NCBI GenBank assembly: GCA_036741695.1
Contig: DAINRU010000003.1
Span: forward strand, 1-64,000
Reading direction: 5' to 3'
Length of the DNA: 64,000 nucleotides
Source of the DNA: JAFANK01 sp036741695
GTDB lineage: Bacteria > Vulcanimicrobiota > Vulcanimicrobiia > Eremiobacterales > Eremiobacteraceae
How positions within the stretch are numbered: the first letter of the stretch is position 1; every line of letters starts with the position of its first letter. This document shows, piece after piece, positions 14,581 to 22,828 of the stretch. The translations under genes and the position numbers were made by a program. The notes below the pieces were generated by a model. It was not told the DNA's origin. It searched no databases and was given only the letters and a program-made list of their open reading frames with translations.

Positions 14581-14799
14581 GTGCACCAGTGGTCGATAGG
14601 CGAAACTGCATCGCAGCGGAACAAGGAGCTGCTCGCCGATGCTGCTCGAGCACGGCTCGGCACCCGCTCGCGGGCGCCGCGCTCGCGTGGCAAGCGGGTC
14701 TCTAGCCGCGTCCGAGTGGCACGGGCGCTTCGCGCGCTCGGGTACTTCCTGCTCGATGCTGGACATTCGCTCGAACCCGAGGGCTGGCGGTCGGCATAA
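14581..14799 (+). CDS. Small basic protein, 72 residues, unknown function
   Basis: The start GTG at 14581 is preceded by GAGGTGAT with four bases between, an almost perfect ribosome binding site; an upstream in-frame GTG at 14551 lacks one. The protein begins MHQWSIGETASQRNKELLAD, has an Arg-rich centre (ARLGTRSRAPRSRGKRV) and ends in an amphipathic segment ALRALGYFLLDAGHSLEPE. This layout recalls small uncharacterised Arg-rich proteins of high-GC bacteria, but I cannot name a family. It follows the intrinsic terminator by about 110 bases and may be controlled by it. The next gene is convergent, 19 bases on. Confidence 0.6.
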   Translation: MHQWSIGETASQRNKELLADAARARLGTRSRAPRSRGKRVSSRVRVARALRALGYFLLDAGHSLEPEGWRSA

Positions 14800-14818
14800 C
14801 GCCGATCGCCACCCTGCC

Positions 14819-16648
14819 TTATGTGAGGGAGAGCGCGTCGAGCTGATCTTCGCCGGAGAAGAACTGGGCGGTGTAGAGCGACGCATACAGGCCACCGCGC
14901 GCGAGAAGTTCTGCGTGTTTTCCCGATTCGACGATGCGGCCGTCGTCCACCACGTTGATGACGTCGGCACGAAGGATGGTCGACAGACGGTGAGCCACTA
15001 CCAGGCTCGTGCGGCCTCGCATGAGCGGCACCAGCGCGTCTTTGATGAGCCGTTCGGACGTTGAGTCGAGCGAGCTCGTCGCCTCGTCCAAGATGAGGAT
15101 GCGCGGGTCTTTCAGCAAAACGCGGGCGATCGCCAGACGCTGACGCTCGCCGCCTGAAAGTTTGTGCCCGCGCTCGCCCACGATCGTCTGCAATCCATCC
15201 GGCAGGTCCGCGATGACGTCATAGATATTCGCCGCTTTGCATGCCTCGAGCAGCTGCACATCAGTCGCGGTCGGATTGCCGTAGCGTAGGTTCTCTGCGA
15301 TCGTCGCATGGAAGAGATACGTCTCTTGCGTCACGACGCCGATGTTGCGCCGCAACGACTCGATGGTCAGGTCCCTGATGTCGTGGCCGTCGACCAGCAC
15401 GCGCCCGTCTTGCGGATCGTAAAAGCGCGGCACGAGCTGCATGATCGTCGTCTTGCCGGCGCCGCTCGGGCCGACGAAGGCCGCAAGCTCTCCCGGCCCG
15501 GCGCGAAACGATATGCCATCGAGGACGATACGGTCGGGCACGTAGCTGAAGTGGACGTTGTCGAAAACGATCTCCCCGCGCGCTGCTTTCAGATCGATCG
15601 CGTCGGGGCGCTGCGGCGCTTCCGGCGTCATGTCGAGATAGTCGAAGATGCGCTCGAACACCGCGAAGGCGCTGACGAGCTGCACCTGCACGCCGATGAG
15701 GGCAGAGGCCGGACCGTATAGGCGCGCCAGATACGCCACGAACGCGACGATCGTGCCCACCCCTAGCCCGGAGGTGATCGCGAGCCATCCGCCGCCCAGC
15801 CACACGATTGCTGGGCCGACGACGATGAGCGCGCCGACGAGCGCGATGAACCAGCGGCCGACCATCGCGAGCCTGACCTCGAGATGCATGAGCTCGGTGC
15901 CCGCCTCGTTGAAGCGCGCAGCCTCTTGCCGCTCGCGCACGAACGATTTCATCAGCGTGATGCCGGAGAGCGAGAGCGTCTCTTGGAGCAGCCCTTCGAT
16001 GCGATCGCGTTGCTCGCGCGTGCGTTTGCGGATGCGGTACATGGCGCGGCCCACCGGCGCGAGCGGTATCACCATGAGCGGAACAACCGCGAGCGACAGC
16101 AGCGCCAGTCTCCAGTCGAGCAAGAAGATGGCGATCACCGTGGTGACGATCACCGCCACGTTGGTGACGATGGTGACGAGCGTCCCTGTCACCACGTTGT
16201 CGATGGCGTCGACGTCGTTCGAGACGCGGTTCATGATCTCGCCCGTCTTGGTCGACGTGAAGAATGCCAGCGACATGCCATGCAGATGGCGCACAAGCGC
16301 ATTGCGGATGTCGCGCATGATGCCTTCGCCGACGTAGGCATTGAGATACCCCTGCCAGGCGCCGATCCCGCTCGCGACGAGCGCCGAGAGAGCCATGCCT
16401 ACGACCAAGAGCACGAGCTGATGGAGGTTCTTGCCGGCGATGGCGCCGTCGATAATCCATTTCGTGAAGAGCGGCGGCAGCTGGCCGAGCGAGCTCGTAA
16501 CGAGGATGGCGACGACGATGAGCGCGACGTAGCGCCAGTACGGGAGGAAGTACTGCGCGATGCGCCGCCAATCGATGCGCCGGGGCGGCTTGCCGTCCTG
16601 GTTGAGGTTCATCGTGTGGAGCATGTACATCGGGGAGCCGGCGAACAT
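14819..16648 (-). CDS. ABC transporter, fused permease and ATPase (MsbA-like exporter)
   Basis: A 609-residue half-transporter. The N-terminal half has six predicted membrane segments (about residues 35-320), with the ABC type I exporter fold. The nucleotide-binding domain follows: Walker A GPSGAGKTT, Q-loop in GVVTQETYLF, signature LSGGERQR, Walker B ILILDEATSSLDS and the H-loop in VAHRLSTI. It would act as a homodimer and export a lipid, peptide or drug; the substrate cannot be told. Start at the first ATG is tentative, because several ATG codons follow within 15 residues. It is followed on the same strand by an ABC-2 pair upstream but 80 bases separate them. Confidence 0.9.
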   Translation of the reverse strand: MFAGSPMYMLHTMNLNQDGKPPRRIDWRRIAQYFLPYWRYVALIVVAILVTSSLGQLPPLFTKWIIDGAIAGKNLHQLVLLVVGMALSALVASGIGAWQGYLNAYVGEGIMRDIRNALVRHLHGMSLAFFTSTKTGEIMNRVSNDVDAIDNVVTGTLVTIVTNVAVIVTTVIAIFLLDWRLALLSLAVVPLMVIPLAPVGRAMYRIRKRTREQRDRIEGLLQETLSLSGITLMKSFVRERQEAARFNEAGTELMHLEVRLAMVGRWFIALVGALIVVGPAIVWLGGGWLAITSGLGVGTIVAFVAYLARLYGPASALIGVQVQLVSAFAVFERIFDYLDMTPEAPQRPDAIDLKAARGEIVFDNVHFSYVPDRIVLDGISFRAGPGELAAFVGPSGAGKTTIMQLVPRFYDPQDGRVLVDGHDIRDLTIESLRRNIGVVTQETYLFHATIAENLRYGNPTATDVQLLEACKAANIYDVIADLPDGLQTIVGERGHKLSGGERQRLAIARVLLKDPRILILDEATSSLDSTSERLIKDALVPLMRGRTSLVVAHRLSTILRADVINVVDDGRIVESGKHAELLARGGLYASLYTAQFFSGEDQLDALSLT

Positions 16649-16730
16649 ATCCCTTACTTAGGCTCGCTGCGAGCATCCCCTCTGTCATGCTGCCAGGTCG
16701 GCATGGGCGCCGCGACGCTGTCGGCCGCGG

Positions 16731-18347
16731 CTAGACCTCGAGCGCGGTGATGTCGGCGAGCGACTTGCGCAGGGTACCGGAGAGGACGAGCGCCGTGACG
16801 CCCGCGCAGGCGCACAAGCCCGCGATGACCCCCGATACGCCATGCGCGAGCACGCGCGTCGCGCCGAGGAATCCCGCGCACAGCGCGAGCGTGGCGACGC
16901 CCGCCAAGAACGGGATGATCATTCTCACGCCTCGATTGATGGCGTTGGGATTATCCCAGGTGAACGACGGGAACGTCGTGTCGAAGACCAGTCCGAAGCC
17001 CACCGAGCAGAGCGACATCAAGATAGCGAAGCTGACGCATGCGAGCGTGCCGAACAGGCCAAACCCATAACCATATGCTAGGGCCGCTGCACCGAAGCAG
17101 ATGACGATCGCGGTCTGGCCCCATGCGATGAGGAACTTGTCGCGCAGGATGTCGGGTGAGGCCAGCGGCATAGCCCGCAGTATCCATACGGAGCCGTGCT
17201 CGAGAGAGAGCGCGGTCATGCCCGGGTTGAGGCCGGCGAGAATGGCGACGAAGCCGATCTGGACCATCGCGAGCTGTATGGTCAACGGCAAAAGCGGCGT
17301 CTGCACCTTGTGCCCCACGAGCAGGTAGCCGACAAAGCCGAGCGAGGTGATGTGGCTGAACCATAGCTGTGGTGTGCGGATGAGCGTCCATGCGTCCTTG
17401 CGGAAGAGCGCCACCCAGGGCTTGGCGCTCAGCAGACGCTGCGGGCGCTTCGACGGAGGCCGCCGCACCACCGTGATGGACTCGCTCCACCCTTGGCTGA
17501 AGCTCTGCGAGATGAAGGCCAGCGCGGCCGGGCAGACGACGAGCGTCGCGAAGACCAAAAAGCCGAACCAGACCAGCGCCTCGTCCACTTGACGCATGGA
17601 GAGCTGCGTCACCACGTTGCCGATCCAGGTGCTGGGCAAGAAGTTCGCCGGTGCAGGCAGTTGCAAGGTCGAGATATCGCCGTGCGCCCGTGCGATCCCT
17701 GAGAAGCTCGCCACCCAGAACACCGTGGGCACGATCGCGCCCAAGAGCCACAACGCTTCCTTGGCCTGATTCGACGGGATGAAACGAAGCGCCAGGATGG
17801 TGACGGCGGCGAGCACCGCATACAGCACGGCGGGGAAGATCGCGACGCCCGCAAGAGCTATGGGATACGCCCACCAGGGCGTTCCCGTGCCGAGGAAATA
17901 GCCGATCACGAACGGCACGAGGAAGGTCGCGACGTAGATCTCGTTCTGGATGACGCCACCGACGAACTTGGCCACGACGATCGACGACGTGCGTAGCGGC
18001 ATGGTCAAGAGCCCAGGCATATCGGATGCCAGATAGAGATCGCCCAGCGCTTGGCCGAAAGCGATGAAGATATCCGTGAAGAGGTAGACGAGAAACGCCC
18101 AGCCCGGAATGCTCCACAACAGGCGCCAGGCGTGAGCGTCGACGAGCGCTCGCGCTCCCACATACGTACCACCCAGGATCAGGAAGAACAGCACGCTGCC
18201 GGCGCTGATGGCGACCACATAGAGCACGCGGCTCGACCAGTCGCGACGCGCGGCCAGCGCGCGCTGACGCACGATGTGTACGCTGAGGAAGAGCATTTCG
18301 GCGATGCTCGACCGGCGCGTGAGCACGGCTCCGGTCGCGGACATCAA
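16731..18347 (-). CDS. ABC-2-type exporter permease
   Basis: A 538-residue integral membrane protein with about twelve hydrophobic segments spread in two blocks and a cytoplasmic stretch near residues 300-330 (VVRRPPSKRPQRLLSAKPW). It fits the large putative ABC-exporter permeases that pair with a separate ATPase. Its ATG overlaps the stop of the ATPase gene upstream by four bases, so both are made together. In the sequence FLILGGTYVGARALVDAH and similar segments are typical membrane-entry regions. The substrate is unknown. Confidence 0.82.
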   Translation of the reverse strand: MMSATGAVLTRRSSIAEMLFLSVHIVRQRALAARRDWSSRVLYVVAISAGSVLFFLILGGTYVGARALVDAHAWRLLWSIPGWAFLVYLFTDIFIAFGQALGDLYLASDMPGLLTMPLRTSSIVVAKFVGGVIQNEIYVATFLVPFVIGYFLGTGTPWWAYPIALAGVAIFPAVLYAVLAAVTILALRFIPSNQAKEALWLLGAIVPTVFWVASFSGIARAHGDISTLQLPAPANFLPSTWIGNVVTQLSMRQVDEALVWFGFLVFATLVVCPAALAFISQSFSQGWSESITVVRRPPSKRPQRLLSAKPWVALFRKDAWTLIRTPQLWFSHITSLGFVGYLLVGHKVQTPLLPLTIQLAMVQIGFVAILAGLNPGMTALSLEHGSVWILRAMPLASPDILRDKFLIAWGQTAIVICFGAAALAYGYGFGLFGTLACVSFAILMSLCSVGFGLVFDTTFPSFTWDNPNAINRGVRMIIPFLAGVATLALCAGFLGATRVLAHGVSGVIAGLCACAGVTALVLSGTLRKSLADITALEV

Positions 18348-19102
18348 ATGATCTCTGCCAGGCGCCGCTCTTCGGGCGTGCCGGTGAGCCCGAGGAAGAC
18401 GTCCTCGAGCGTGTCGTTGCCGCGACTGCGGCGCAGCTCATCGACCGTGCCGATCGCCACGATATGCCCGCGATCGATGATGGCGATGCGATCGCACAAC
18501 GCTTGTGCGATCTCCATGATGTGCGTCGACATGAAGATGGCGCCCTCGCAGGCCGCGATCTCGCGCAAGATGTTCTTCAAGAGTTTGGCGCTGCGCGGGT
18601 CGAGCCCGACCGTGGGCTCGTCCAGGATGTAGATCTTGGGCTCGTGCAGCAGGGCCGAACACAACATGATCTTCTGCTTCATGCCATGCGAGAAACCGCC
18701 GAGCAGGCCGTCGGCGTCCGCGGCCAGGTCGAAGAGCTCGAGCAGCTCCGCGGTGCGCCTGACCTTTTTCGCCGGGCTCATGCCGTAGACGTCACCGACG
18801 AAGTCCAAGAACTCCCGGGCCGTGAGCTTGGCGTAGACGTGCGGCTCGTCCGGCACGTAGCCGAAGAGGCGTTTGGCCTGCAGCGGTTGGCGGACGATGT
18901 CGAAACCCGCCAGGCGCGCCCGCCCCGCGCTCGGTTGGGCGAGGCCGGTGAGCATTTTGATGGTGGTGGTCTTGCCTGCGCCGTTCGGCCCCAGGAATCC
19001 GAAGATCTCCCCGGGGTCGACTGCGAACGAAATGGAGTTGACGGCGACCGTCGATCCAAAGCGCTTGCTCAGGCGATCGACCTCGATGAGCGGTGTTGCC
19101 AT
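18344..19102 (-). CDS. ABC transporter ATP-binding protein
   Basis: A 252-residue ATPase of the ABC-2/CcmA group. Walker A is GPNGAGKTTTIK, the signature is GGFSHGMKQK, Walker B is IYILDEPTVGLDPRS, and the switch His is in MSTHIME. The C-terminal segment after the H-loop (VAIGTVDELRR) is of ABC-2 type. It drives the permease at 16731 with which it overlaps by four bases. A TATAAG box ends a few bases before the ATG, so the transcript leader would be very short. The gene is divergent from the Nudix gene, with about 206 bases between. Confidence 0.92.
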   Translation of the reverse strand: MATPLIEVDRLSKRFGSTVAVNSISFAVDPGEIFGFLGPNGAGKTTTIKMLTGLAQPSAGRARLAGFDIVRQPLQAKRLFGYVPDEPHVYAKLTAREFLDFVGDVYGMSPAKKVRRTAELLELFDLAADADGLLGGFSHGMKQKIMLCSALLHEPKIYILDEPTVGLDPRSAKLLKNILREIAACEGAIFMSTHIMEIAQALCDRIAIIDRGHIVAIGTVDELRRSRGNDTLEDVFLGLTGTPEERRLAEII

Positions 19103-19308
19103 ATCTTCTTATAGATAGATATCGGCTGGCCCGAGGGGCCGGGCCAGGCGGTGGCGTGCCGCCACGACCGTATCGGGACCGGCAGAAAACGAGCGGCTCC
19201 CGCAGGGCGAACGGATGCCGCTCACTCCTTGTACGTTTGCGCGCGCCAAACGGTTGGCACCGCTGCCGGAGGCCCGGACAGGGCGTGTCCACGAACTCAC
19301 AGGATGCC

Positions 19309-19860
19309 ATGGCCAAGCGCAAGTGGGAGATCATCTCGTCGGAATACGTGCTTGATTCACCCTGGTACCGGCTGCGCCGCGACTCCTGCCGCCTGCCCGA
19401 CGGGACGGTCGTCGAATCGTACTACGTGCGCGAGCACGCTGGCTTTTCCGTCACCTTTGCCATCACGCCGCGGGATGACGTCGTCTTCACGCGCCAGTAC
19501 AAGCATGGCATCGGCGATTTCGTGCTCGAGCTGCCCGCCGGGATGCTCGAGCCGGATGAAGACGCGGTCACCTGCGCGCGGCGCGAGTTAGAGGAAGAGA
19601 CCGGCTTCACCGCGCCTGACTTCGAGCCAGTGGCCGAGTTCACGACCGATCCAACGAGCTCAACGGGATGCTTCTCGCTCTTCATCGCACGTGACGCGGT
19701 GCCCGAAGGCAAAGCTCGCCCTGAGGCTACCGAAGACGTCGACACGGTGCTCGTACCGCTCGACCACGTGCTCGACCAAGTTCGCGGCCGCCATGTTCGC
19801 GCGCAGAGCCAGGTGGCGTCGATCTATACCGCCCTCGACCACCTTGGCCGCTTAGGCTAA
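19309..19860 (+). CDS. Nudix hydrolase (ADP-ribose pyrophosphatase-like)
   Basis: A 183-residue protein with an exact Nudix box: GMLEPDEDAVTCARRELEEE followed by TGF, i.e. G-x5-E-x7-RE-x2-EE-x-G. This binds Mg2+ and cleaves nucleoside diphosphates linked to another moiety. The N-terminal KWEIISSEYVLDSPWYRLRR and VVFTRQYKHGIGDFVLELPAG fit the ADP-sugar pyrophosphatase (NudF) group, but the substrate is not proven. The start at 19309 (MAKRKWEI) was chosen over a frame extending some 70 residues upstream whose translation looks random. It ends in a nine-base convergent overlap with the PLP lyase gene. Confidence 0.88.
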   Translation: MAKRKWEIISSEYVLDSPWYRLRRDSCRLPDGTVVESYYVREHAGFSVTFAITPRDDVVFTRQYKHGIGDFVLELPAGMLEPDEDAVTCARRELEEETGFTAPDFEPVAEFTTDPTSSTGCFSLFIARDAVPEGKARPEATEDVDTVLVPLDHVLDQVRGRHVRAQSQVASIYTALDHLGRLG

Positions 19861-20820
19861 TATCAGCTCTGCGAACTTGGCGAGGTCGATGTTCCCCCCC
19901 GAGACGATGGCGACGATCGGCCCGCTGCCTGCTTTCCCGGTGAGCGCTGCGGCAAGCGCGAGCGCGCCGGCGCCCTCAGAGATGATCCGCGTCTTGTCCG
20001 CTAAGATCCGCATCGCAGCGCGCGTCTGGTCAAGCGTGACGACGATGACCCCATCGACCACCGGCTTCATCCGCTCCCACATACGCGGGAAGACGCTCTG
20101 ACCACCCGCGCCGTCCACGAACGTCGCTTTCCAATCGGTGAAGACCTGCGGTGACCCGGCTGCGAACGACAGCGAGGCTGGAGCCGCCGTCTCCGGTTCG
20201 GCGCCAAAGACTTTCACATGAGGGTTTTTCGCTTTGATCGCGCTGGCCACGCCGGTGATGAGGCCGCCGCCGCCGATAGCGGCGATGACCGCGCTGACGT
20301 CAGGAGCATCCTCCAGGATCTCAAGCCCCATGGTCGCGTGTCCGGCGATGAAGTTATCATCGTCGAAGGGATGGATGAACGTCCCCTCAACGCCGGGATA
20401 GGCTCGTTCCTCAAGCGCTTTCCAGCAGACCTCGTACGGAGCGGGGACCACGCGAGCGCCGAGCGCGCGCATCCGTTCGAGCTTCGAGGCCGGAGCGGTT
20501 TCGATGGCGACGACCACGCAGGGAACGCCCGCACGACGTGCCGCATAGGCCACGCCCTGGCCCGCATTGCCCGCGCTGATCGTCCAGACGCCGCGCCGGC
20601 GCTCGTCGTCCGTCAGCATGGCGACCGCATTGGCCGCGCCGCGCAGCTTATACGCGTTGATGGGCTGCAGGTTCTCCAGTTTCAGGCGTATATCGGGCTG
20701 GCCCGGGCCGAGTTCGAGCCGTACGAGCGGCGTGCGCACGATGATGCCGGCGATGCGCGCACGCGCCGCTTCGATGGCGGCAAGCGAGATCGGGCGGACG
20801 GGCTGAAGCGATACGCTCAT
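19852..20820 (-). CDS. PLP-dependent threonine/serine dehydratase-family lyase
   Basis: A 322-residue fold-type II PLP enzyme. The PLP Lys lies in QPINAYKLRGAANA (about residue 58), the substrate-carboxylate loop reads SAGNAGQGVA (SAGNHAQG in many relatives), and the glycine phosphate loop GGGGLITG is near residue 190. SGGNIDL near the end contacts the pyridine nitrogen. Without an ACT regulatory domain, it resembles catabolic threonine dehydratase, serine racemase or hydroxyaspartate ammonia-lyase; sequence alone does not tell which. A product enamine from such an enzyme is a known RidA substrate, and a RidA-like gene lies near 1.2 kb. Confidence 0.85.
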   Translation of the reverse strand: MSVSLQPVRPISLAAIEAARARIAGIIVRTPLVRLELGPGQPDIRLKLENLQPINAYKLRGAANAVAMLTDDERRRGVWTISAGNAGQGVAYAARRAGVPCVVVAIETAPASKLERMRALGARVVPAPYEVCWKALEERAYPGVEGTFIHPFDDDNFIAGHATMGLEILEDAPDVSAVIAAIGGGGLITGVASAIKAKNPHVKVFGAEPETAAPASLSFAAGSPQVFTDWKATFVDGAGGQSVFPRMWERMKPVVDGVIVVTLDQTRAAMRILADKTRIISEGAGALALAAALTGKAGSGPIVAIVSGGNIDLAKFAELILA

Positions 20821-20859
20821 AGGTGTTTCCTTCGAATGCGAGCGGCCGAGCTCGCTCGC

Positions 20860-22374
20860 TTAGAGGGCGGAATAGCGGATGTCGCCGTCTACGACAGTCA
20901 TCATGACGCGCACGTCCTTGATGGAGCTTGAGGAGACCTCGTCCAATCGCTTCTCGAGGACGGTGAGATCCGCCGCGAGCCCTTCGCGCACGCGTCCGCA
21001 GCGATCCTCGCCGAATGAGAGCTTTGCCGCATCGGCGGTATATGCGCGCAACGCCTCCTCTACTGAGAAGCGCTCGTCCGGAACGTGGTGGTTGACCAAG
21101 CTGTGGATGCCGAGCAACGCGGACATCTTGGTGACGGGACTATCCGACCCGCCGCAGACCGTGCAGCCGCTGCGTTTGGCCGTCTTGAACAGATTCATGC
21201 TCGTCGATCGCGCCGCGCCAAGCCGCTGTTCGTACATGCCTTGAACTCCGCCCCACAGATGATCGAAAGCCGGCTGCATGGACAGCAGCAGCCCAAGGCG
21301 CGCCGCCCGCGCGATCTGGTCCGGACGGGCGATCTCGAAATGATCGATCGATGGACGGATGCCCTCGAGCGGACCGCGAGCGCGCTGCACGGTCTCCCAT
21401 GCGGCGATCGCCTGCTCGATGGCGTCGTCGCCGATGGCATGGACGCCGAGTGACAGACCAGCCTCGGCCGCCTCGGCGAACAATTCCGCGAGCTGCTCGC
21501 GGCTGAGGTAGAGGAGGCCTCGGCCGTCGCCGTCGGCATAGCGCTCCCCGAGCGCAGCGGTGCGCGATCCGATCGAACCGTCCACGAAGATGTCGCCACC
21601 GAACAGCCTGCCACCCAGCCGCTTGGCTTTGGCCACGCTTGTCGTGCACGACTTGGAGATGATGTGGACGGGCAGCACGCCGTTATCGATGTAGATCTCC
21701 GCCAGCTCCTCATAGGAAGCATCGCCCTCGATGACGTTGTGCACGGTGGTGATCCCTGCGGCGAGCGCTGCTTCGGCGGCGACGCGATCCGCGCGGCGCA
21801 GGGTCGCGGCGGGCAAGCTGTGGACGAAGTCATATTGGGCCGCGTAGCTGATCGGTCCGCGCAGCACGCCGGTGGGCTCGCCCTGCTCGTCGCGCACGAC
21901 GCCCTGCGCGGTGAGGTCGACCCCGAGCTCGGATAATGCCGCTGAATTGGCGACGCAGGAGTGGCCGTCGACCCTGCTCAGCAAGGCAGGTTTGCCGCCC
22001 GACGCGACGTCGAGCTCGTGGCGCGTCGGCAAGCGGCGGTCCTGTGTCGCGCTCTCATCGATGTTGCCCGCGTAGATGCGGTCGTCTGCGGCGGCGAGCC
22101 GTGCCACACGAGCGAGCATGGATGGCACGTCGGGGCACCGGCCGAGATCGCGCTCGCCGCTCAGCAGACCCGTCGCGGTCAGATGCAGGTGACAGTCGTG
22201 GAAACCAGGGACGATCTCTCCGCCATGGCAATCGATGATCTTCGTCGCGCCAAGGCCCCGCGGACGCGCGTCCAGCACCTGCTCGATGACGCCGTCGCTG
22301 ACGACGACGCAGCGAGCGCTGCGATGCTGGGGATCGAGCGTCGTGACGTGGGCGTTGACGAAGAGCGTCTGCAC
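20860..22374 (-). CDS. YtcJ-like metal-dependent amidohydrolase
   Basis: About 504 residues, matching the Amidohydro_3 (YtcJ) group. Visible motifs are IVPGFHDCHLHLTATG with the first metal His pair, VDGHSCVANSAALSELG, FVDGSIGSRTAAL, LGVHAIGDDAIEQ and a late GGSDSPVTKMSALLGIHSLV with the catalytic-type Asp. These enzymes hydrolyse amides or carbamates, but few have known substrates. The GTG at 22374 (VQTLFVNAHV) is chosen since the family usually begins right before this strand; a TTG at 22416 would add 14 residues rich in Cys and Arg. The gene is minus-strand, 39 bases from the PLP lyase gene upstream of which it lies. Confidence 0.83.
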   Translation of the reverse strand: MQTLFVNAHVTTLDPQHRSARCVVVSDGVIEQVLDARPRGLGATKIIDCHGGEIVPGFHDCHLHLTATGLLSGERDLGRCPDVPSMLARVARLAAADDRIYAGNIDESATQDRRLPTRHELDVASGGKPALLSRVDGHSCVANSAALSELGVDLTAQGVVRDEQGEPTGVLRGPISYAAQYDFVHSLPAATLRRADRVAAEAALAAGITTVHNVIEGDASYEELAEIYIDNGVLPVHIISKSCTTSVAKAKRLGGRLFGGDIFVDGSIGSRTAALGERYADGDGRGLLYLSREQLAELFAEAAEAGLSLGVHAIGDDAIEQAIAAWETVQRARGPLEGIRPSIDHFEIARPDQIARAARLGLLLSMQPAFDHLWGGVQGMYEQRLGAARSTSMNLFKTAKRSGCTVCGGSDSPVTKMSALLGIHSLVNHHVPDERFSVEEALRAYTADAAKLSFGEDRCGRVREGLAADLTVLEKRLDEVSSSSIKDVRVMMTVVDGDIRYSAL

Positions 22375-22478
22375 CCGTGCGGGTTCTTCGTCGCAGCGGC
22401 AAGTTCTTTGCCGCAAACGATAAGGCGGAACCGCGCTATGCGATTCCGCCTCGTGAGCCTGCGCGCAAGCGCTATGGC

Positions 22479-22736
22479 CTATGTCTTCCTGCCGCCGATG
22501 GCTCGCAGGATGAGGAGCAAGATCACGGCCCCGATGAATGCACAGATGATGCTGGGTATGTTGATGCCGGTGGCTCCGACGTGTCCGAACAGGTTATAGA
22601 CCCAACCGCCGACGATCGCGCCGACGACGCCGATGATCAAGTCACCCAGGATGCCGCCTGGACCTTCACCTTTGACCACCATCCTGCCGAGGAATCCGGC
22701 TATGATGCCAACCACGATCCACGAGATCCAACTCAT
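22479..22736 (-). CDS. GlsB/YeaQ/YmgE-family membrane protein
   Basis: An 85-residue protein made almost only of three hydrophobic segments: ISWIVVGIIAGFLGRMVV, LGDLIIGVVGAIVGGWVY and PSIICAFIGAVILLLILRAI. The Gly-rich GPGGILGDLIIGVVGAIVGG pattern is typical of the transglycosylase-associated protein family (PF04226), whose members are inner-membrane and often stress induced. The exact job is not known. It stands alone on the minus strand, with 92 bases to the peptide-binding lipoprotein gene upstream. Confidence 0.93.
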   Translation of the reverse strand: MSWISWIVVGIIAGFLGRMVVKGEGPGGILGDLIIGVVGAIVGGWVYNLFGHVGATGINIPSIICAFIGAVILLLILRAIGGRKT

Positions 22737-22828
22737 ACGCCACTCCTAACGCCGGTGTTGCCGGCTTGTCAAACCCATCTGGGGGTTAGCATCACCTCCA
22801 CCGTCGCGCCCGGCTTTCCCTTGCAGTC

